Assembly (NCBI RefSeq): GCF_037975245.1
Contig: NC_092582.1
Span: 23,150,577 to 23,214,576 of the forward strand
Direction: 5' to 3'
Length of the DNA: 64,000 bases
Source: Apostichopus japonicus
Taxonomy: Eukaryota > Echinodermata > Holothuroidea > Aspidochirotida > Stichopodidae
Shown here: piece after piece, positions 57,890 to 64,000 of the stretch
Layout: every line of letters starts with the position of its first letter
Numbering within the stretch: the first letter of the stretch is position 1
The notes under the pieces: model-generated
Seen by the model: the letters and a program-made list of their open reading frames with translations, nothing else
Told to the model about the DNA's origin: nothing
Databases searched by the model: none
Program-made: the position numbers and the translations under genes

Positions 57890-58206
57890 AAAATATAATT
57901 ATAATATTATAATAATAATAATCATCAGCAGTTATTTTACGACGCTTAAGCGAACACAAATGTGGGAGAAACCTGCAAGGGCTTATGGATTACAACTTAC
58001 ACGTCGGGTGGCTTCCAATTTAACATTTGAACTCAAATTTGGAATCTTTTCAATTTAGAAAGTCATTTCAGATGGGAAATCCGTAGATTGCTCTTGGATG
58101 AAAAACCCACCTTACTATGACCGGGCCGGGAATCGAACCCCGAACCCCCACTTGCTTAGCCTCATTGCTTCAAATGCCACCGCCTTTATCCACTTGGCCA
58201 CAGCAA
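57890..58206 (-). mobile_element. tRNA-derived SINE, copy 2
   Basis: Minus strand. tRNA-like head (about 58206-58114) with TGGCCAAGTGG and GGTTCGATTCC boxes, a body matching copy 1 at 513-832, and an (ATT)n tail at the 57890 side. Confidence 0.82.
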
Positions 58207-59739
58207 CGGTAAAAATTAAATGACAAAAATCACCTCCCTTAGATTTGTTTATGATGGTCTTTTATGGGACAACATTTTAAACAGGGTCAAATAAAGCAAT
58301 ATTGCTTTATTTGACCCTAATATTAGTCATTTTTTGTGATTTCTTTGTTTAGTGTACTACTTTTGCATTGAATCATTGTTCGAAGGCGATACGGCCAGAA
58401 CACGCCTGCCTACTGGCATCTTGAACCACTTGTAAGTCTTGGATTATCACGAAATGTAATAAAAACGAAATAATGATGTCTGTTACAAAAAAAAATAGCA
58501 AAATATATTGCTTAACTTAGGATATTTCTTTTCCAATCATCTTCGAGAAAACAAAATAAGAATATATAACAGTGATAAAAACTGATTAGGGGATAGTATG
58601 ATTGCGTGAACTTTGCGCCATGATTTAATTCCCCAATATTAACATAACATGCAGCCCAAAAACTTCGCCATTTCTGTCCATTTCCTCCTGTTCTTTTCGG
58701 TACCAGAAACATATATATCGCTTCACATGGTCAAGTTTGTGCTGCTAACAACATTTCCAGCATTTCACGTAAGTTACGGTCAGCCTTTGACCAATAGTGT
58801 CGAACCCTAGCAACGAATGTTCTTGTACTGTTCCCCCTTTTTTTGGCTTCATTGCCTGTGCAACTGCTTGACCTTTCATACCCTATTCAGGGTACAAGGT
58901 GTTTATTTTCCAACGCTCAGTTTGCCAGCTTCAACACTGTCAGTGAAAATTGGGTTTGGAACGATCAGAGCCGTCTGCTGGGAAGGATCGATGTTACCGG
59001 ACTGAACCTGGAAGGCAGAGCTAGCAAACAGCACTGAAAATTATTTCTGTGGCAAACAGCCAATTTTTACTCAAAAAGTAGTTGGATGTATTATGTTACC
59101 TGGTGACAGTATCACTTTGTTGTACACGTACTGACACTTGTTAGGCAGAAATCGTTGGGTCAGTGTGTCATGCACTTAACTTCATGACAGTGAAATATAT
59201 CCGAACAAAAAACTGGACTTCGTTTTTCGTCAGTGCTATATGCTTATCTATTATAACCTAACCTAAAGCCTAAAAGGTTAGGCTAACCATTCGCCGTCTA
59301 TCTCGTTCAGTAGTATCAAACAGCCTCTTGCAGGAGATGATCACAAGAAGCGGGTAGCACATCAAGGTGAATTCACCTTCCCCTAATGACAGCTCAAGGT
59401 ACTATTAGGAATTGTTGTATCGCTTTGCTTCAACTCGTACTAAAGTTGTTATCTGTGGTCTAAATATTGCCTAGATTTGGCAAGAAGGTTCTGTCACATA
59501 AAGTTGGTAAGTTTCTTGACTAGACTGTTCTGACCTATCCTTCACATTTGTTGACATGTGGTCATGTTTCCAGTCATGTTTCCAGGGTAGGCTAGGCTAG
59601 AAGGGATTTGTTTGCCAGGGATGGGTTGCACTTAGCAAATGCTGGGGCCTCGCGATGTTAAGTAGGGATGGTGAATTTTACTGTTGAACAGCAATGTTTT
59701 AACTAAATGGGAGGGGGGGGGGGGGTTAATATAGGCAGG
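58207..59739. other. Intergenic, nothing recognised
   Basis: Several open frames of about 60 codons without domains or splice partners. No gene supported. Confidence 0.5.
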
Positions 59740-62640
59740 CAAAATTTTTGATAAGGACTAAATGTTTGTAGTGGAGGTAAAGTTATGGGTGTTTTAATCG
59801 CAGGGAATGTGATAGTAATGGTTCTAACACTACAGTATGGTGAAATTGTTTTAATCACGGACTAGAATATTCCTGACATTGATTGGATCGATGGTTCCAG
59901 TGGTAGGAACCCTTAAAGGCATTGAAGACTCGCCCCAAACCGCGTGCGGCCATCTGAAAAAGTTAACTTTCCGTTGCTTGCAAGTGACGTTTTGTTCGTG
60001 TCGCTACAACAGACAGAACAGTAATGAAACGTGATACCTTGTTATCTTTAGCTGGACCTGAGATGTCCATCGCTGCATTGTTTGTACACAGATGTGGGTA
60101 TTGACCGCAGCTGTATGTACTGACTATACACTAGTGTCTAATTACCGATGGCTGCAAGCTGTGCGTGTGTATTTTCTGCGATCGATGGTGGTGTCTATCA
60201 CTTCTGTTACACCTCATTCGAAACTAGGTCAGATTACCGGCATTAGACGTTTCTTTTTGGGCGAGTCTTCACACCCTTTAAGGGTAATAACTTTCTAGAT
60301 GTTGTGCAAGATTGCTTTGTACATGAGCATGTTACATTCTGTACTGGGGGGGGGGGGTGTATGGTTGTTACATCCTGGATCTTGTCTTGATTTCTGATCC
60401 AAGGATTGTTGTTGAATAAACAGGTCTAGGAAAACTAGGAACTAGTGATCATGATATACTGGCTTTTGATGTTGCTTGCAAGGTCGTAAATTCTGTTAGG
60501 AAGGAAAAGGTCTCTGAATTCTCGAGATAAAGAGACAGTGGCAGTTGAAACTTTACTTAAGGATACAGATTGGATTAATTTGTTAAGAGACAAGAGTGCT
60601 TCTCAGTCTTGGATCTGTTTAGCTGATAAGTTTAAGGTCATGATGGAAAATCATGTTCCTTGGAAGAATTATCGTCGTAAAAGCAGTATGCCTTCCTGGA
60701 TGACTAAGGAAGTTAGATGTGCAATAAGACAAAAAAAGTAGAATGTGGAAGGTGTTTAGGAGGACTAATTCTGAATCTCTTTGGCAAGTTCAAAAGTCAT
60801 CAACTGAAGGTAGAACCCTTAAATATAGTCTCTGAAGCAAAATTGAATTCGAAAATAACATTGCCGTAAATATTAAGGATGACCCAAAGGCCTTCTTTTC
60901 ATATGTCAGCTAGGTCAAAGTAGAAAGTTAAAGATGCGGTTGTTTCTCTTAGGGTGCCACAAGCTTATAATATAATTACTGATTGTCAACTATTTTGTGT
61001 TGGTTTTTCAAGGGAAGATATGAGTATTATTTCAGATTTTCAGGGTGGAAGTGATGGTCCTAAACTTGATTCAGTCTTATTTTCGGATGAGGTTGTCCTA
61101 AAGGAGTTGCTTTGTCCAAATGTTTCTAAAGCTCCTGGTCCTGATGCAATCCATCCGTATTTGTTGAAGACTTTTGCACACCATTTCTGCATTCCACTCT
61201 CATTGGTTTTTAGTTAATTTATGAATGAAGGTTATGTTCCTCAGGACTGGAGATGTACTAATATTAGCCCAATTTTCAAGAAGCTGTGTGATAAGTCTAA
61301 GCTCTGTAATTATAGGCCTATTAGTCTCACTAGTGTTGTTTGTAAGGTCATGGAGTCAGCTTTTGTTAACAAGTATATGGTCAGTCACTTCAGTAGTCAG
61401 TCTTTGGTCAGAGAGTCTTTACCTAGCTGGCTTTTGCTAAAAGGTCTTGTCTCAATAATATTCTTGAGTTTATGGAAGATCAAGTTCACTGAATAGGCAG
61501 AAGTCTGTAGATGTTGTGTTCCTGGATTTCCAGAAGGCCTTTGATAAAATTCCCCACCAGCATCTTTTACTTCTAAGGCTGAGGAGTATGGGTGTCAATG
61601 GTAATTTACTGTCTTGGATCGCGAATTGGCTTGGTAATAGGAAACAGGTGGTAGTTAAATTTGGCTGTGCTTCTTCTTGGCAGGACATTTCTAATGGGGT
61701 TCCACAAGGATCTGTTTTGGGTCCCTTGTTGTTTGTTGCCTATATAAATGACATTGATGCCTGATCTATTTTGTGTACAGCCAACAAGTTTGCTGATGAC
61801 ACCAAACTGTATTCTGAGGTCTCTTCCAAAAGTGATTCTGAAAAATTTCAAATGGATTGGATAAGGTTTATTCATGGTCTCAGGTATGCCAAGTTTTTTT
61901 TATATTGAGAAATGCAAGGTGATGCATATGTTGGTAGTAGTAACCGAAAGTATACTTATACTCTTTATGGTGAGGAGTTGCAGGAGGTCTTTGTTGAAAG
62001 AGACCTAGGTATCTACATTGACTTCTCTGCAACCTTCTAACTGGCAATGTTTCAAAGCTGCCAAAAGAGGTAATAGGATTTTAGTTATGATCAAGAGGAA
62101 CTTCAGTTTTCTGAAAGAGGACATTGTTAGGCTTTATAAGCAGTTGGTAAGGTCTCATCTGGAGTATATGCTGTGCAGGCTTGGAACCCATTTTTTGCTA
62201 AGGATAAGGAAGTATATACTCGAGAAGGTCCAGAGGAGGGCTACTGGGATGATTTATTCCTTATTATAGGAGGTTAGAGCTGTTGAAACTCACCACACTG
62301 GAGCTTAGGAGGTTATCTGGTGACTTGATTCTAGGGTTCAAGATTGTGTATGGTTTTGAAAAATTAATCCTACACTGAGTTTTTCATGTTTCCTAATAGA
62401 AGTTGTACCAGAGGTCATTGTCTTAAAACTCCAGAAGTTACAAAGTAAGATTAATATTCGGTATAACTTTTTTTCTAATAGGGTTGTGAATGAGTGGAAC
62501 TGTTTGCCTGAGAGAGTTGTACTTGCAAGTACTTTAAGCATTGTAATCGGGTCTGATTTTTTGTGTCTTCGGTTTTTTTGGTACCATAGGGGTTCTTTAT
62601 AGGGACTTGAATGTCCCTCCTGTTCCTTTATGTACTCAAC
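59740..62640 (+). pseudogene. Decayed non-LTR retrotransposon (CR1/jockey-like LINE)
   Basis: Remnants of the endonuclease domain (about 59830-60480, with a 'PDIDWIDGSSG' stretch and 'NFLDVVQD') are followed by reverse-transcriptase blocks: 'SKAPGPDAIHP' (about 61122), 'NYRPISLTSV' (about 61306), 'FLDFQKAFDKIPH' (61519), 'NGVPQGSVLGPLL' (61694), 'FADDTKLY' (about 61791) and 'RSHLEY' (about 62152). Frames change several times and stops interrupt it, so it cannot encode an active protein. MITE copy 6 is inserted in the endonuclease part. Confidence 0.9.
59913..60281 (+). mobile_element. TTAA-type MITE, copy 6, inside the LINE
   Basis: Full-length copy. LINE sequence continues on both sides (…GGAACCC before, GGGTAATAAC after) with only the TTAA duplicated, confirming the target rule for this family. 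Confidence 0.85.
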
Positions 62641-64000
62641 TAAAACTAAGTTAGGCTAGGCTGTTGCTGCACCCTCTCCAAAATTTCCCACATTTTTTGT
62701 ATGATTGGAACACCATGGCATAAGCATATTCTGAAAATTTCAGTTGCATTGCTTTACAATTGGCCGATTTATCACACTTTGAAATTCTGTAATTTGTCGC
62801 CACCGTGGCATTCTGGCATTTTATACGTTTCAGGCCTCGTTTCTCAGCAATTAAACATTCTACTACCTTTCTATTACAGATGCCTGTAGAGTCTATCCCA
62901 TAAAACAGGAATAACAAAAATTAGGCTACAAAAATATTGTCTTGTGGAAGTTGTGGAGTTAGGTCAACTTAAAAGTGCCAAAATATTCAATTTTTGTACT
63001 TTTCACTAAAAAATGTGCTATTTTTAGTGATGAATTGCTCCTAAACCATTGCTTAAGGGTACTTGATTCTTTCAGATGTTATTATGTCTAGTACAAACAA
63101 TACAAAATAATGATTACAATGCTTTCCTATAATTAAATTTGCAAGTTGTGCAACTCTTAAGTTGCTATTTCATGCTGCGATTCAACATGAGGTAGGGGTT
63201 TTGATGCCAATCTTTTACCAAAGTAACCATGTTAGGGCATGTTATACTTTAATTATAAGTATAAAGTTCTCACACCTAAACAAATTTCAGGGTTCTAGCT
63301 TTTCTCAATATTAATTTATGAAGTTGTTAAGTTGCTCTGATGTACAAAAGAGGTCGTCTTTGACAGCCAATAACTCAAAACGCGTCATGTTGAAAAAAAT
63401 CTGATAAATTTTTTCTGGAAGAGATATAGTACCACCCTGTTTGTACAAAAAATTTCAGGAGGGTGTTTTGCCTTATTTTGAAATGAAAAATCCTCAAAGT
63501 TTGGGATTTTTACAAAAAAATGTTTTGCCTGTTTTGTTGTTCCATGTGTTTTGAGCCTGGGTATTGTACTTCAAGGTCATTCAATTCAATACTGTGCAGT
63601 TTTTAATTTCATATAAACAAATACAATTTGCACTGTACTTGTCTGCTTCTGGTTGAATTCATTTAATTAAAGGTGGGGGCGCTCGTATACTTTTAGAAAG
63701 AGGGGGCTTTGATTTCAGTGGTTTTGCATGTCACCCATTACTCACATGACTTTTCTGAGTGGTCACCTGATCGTAGCTGTACTGGGCTGTAAACGGTATT
63801 GTGTTGCAAGCTATTTCTTATTCCCTTTTTGCCAATCCTTTCTGAAGAGGGTGGAGCCGCCCCTTATGGCAACGTCTTTTACTTCCCTTTTACCGTTCAA
63901 GTTCCGTTATTTTTAATTCGGTGCACCGGTTACGAGGATGGGCTGCAGCTAGGGCAAGTGCTTTGTGATCGCCTAAAGGGCCCGTGGCCAGGAGCCCAAA
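62641..64000. other. Intergenic, nothing recognised
   Basis: AT-rich sequence without recognisable gene or repeat. A G-rich short stretch near 63670-63710. Confidence 0.5.

Noticed and set aside
58114-58206. Functional tRNA gene
   Set aside because: Same reasons as for 724-826; it is the head of SINE copy 2.
60538-62269. Active retrotransposon or host reverse transcriptase gene
   Set aside because: Several frame changes and stops, and a MITE insertion in its endonuclease part, show it is a dead copy.

Overview
This is invertebrate nuclear DNA: AT-rich, with split genes carrying GT/AG introns, microsatellites, long G/C homopolymers, tRNA-derived SINEs, a decayed LINE and many small DNA transposons. 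Death-fold/TIR innate-immunity genes in tandem next to an ordinary mitochondrial tRNA-synthetase gene suggest a marine deuterostome, perhaps an echinoderm. That assignment is inference; no species marker was seen.

Left part (1-3.9 kb): no gene; one tRNA-derived SINE, a LINE/SINE-type 3' tail, and a long inverted repeat.

Middle (3.9-32 kb): a tandem segmental duplication. Unit B is about 3925-16528 and unit A about 19075-32012, separated by a 2.5 kb nest of transposons. Each unit carries one minus-strand gene with the same exon plan: a death-effector-like (DED-like) exon, a 75-nt Ser/Pro/Lys-rich linker exon, two exons that together form a TIR domain, a 72-nt basic Ser-rich exon and a short last exon. 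All splice phases agree, and the models close at 320 aa (gene A) and 467 aa (gene B). In gene B the linker exon with its flanking intron has been amplified to seven copies, arranged as a higher-order tandem array of about 1,052-bp dimers. Because the exon is phase 1-1 and 25 codons long, copy number changes linker length without changing frame. This pair of DED-linker-TIR genes is the most unusual system in the window. A plausible inference is that it joins caspase-type death-fold assembly to TIR signalling or NAD cleavage.

Right part (33.7-56.3 kb): a plus-strand gene for mitochondrial aspartyl-tRNA synthetase (DARS2), 16 coding exons, head-to-head with gene A. Exon 10 is one base short of frame. 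Part of exon 4 is duplicated as a decayed copy. The 3' part of exon 13 is repeated five times with repeated donor-like sites. Introns hold large minisatellites.

Far right (57-64 kb): a hAT-like MITE, a second SINE copy, and a decayed non-LTR retrotransposon interrupted by a TTAA-type MITE. No further host gene could be supported. Across the window at least six copies of one TTAA-flanked MITE family, several CAGTGG-ended hAT-like elements and a recurrent 'GCGCCACCAT..GGTTGGCGC' repeat core record repeated transposition and nesting.
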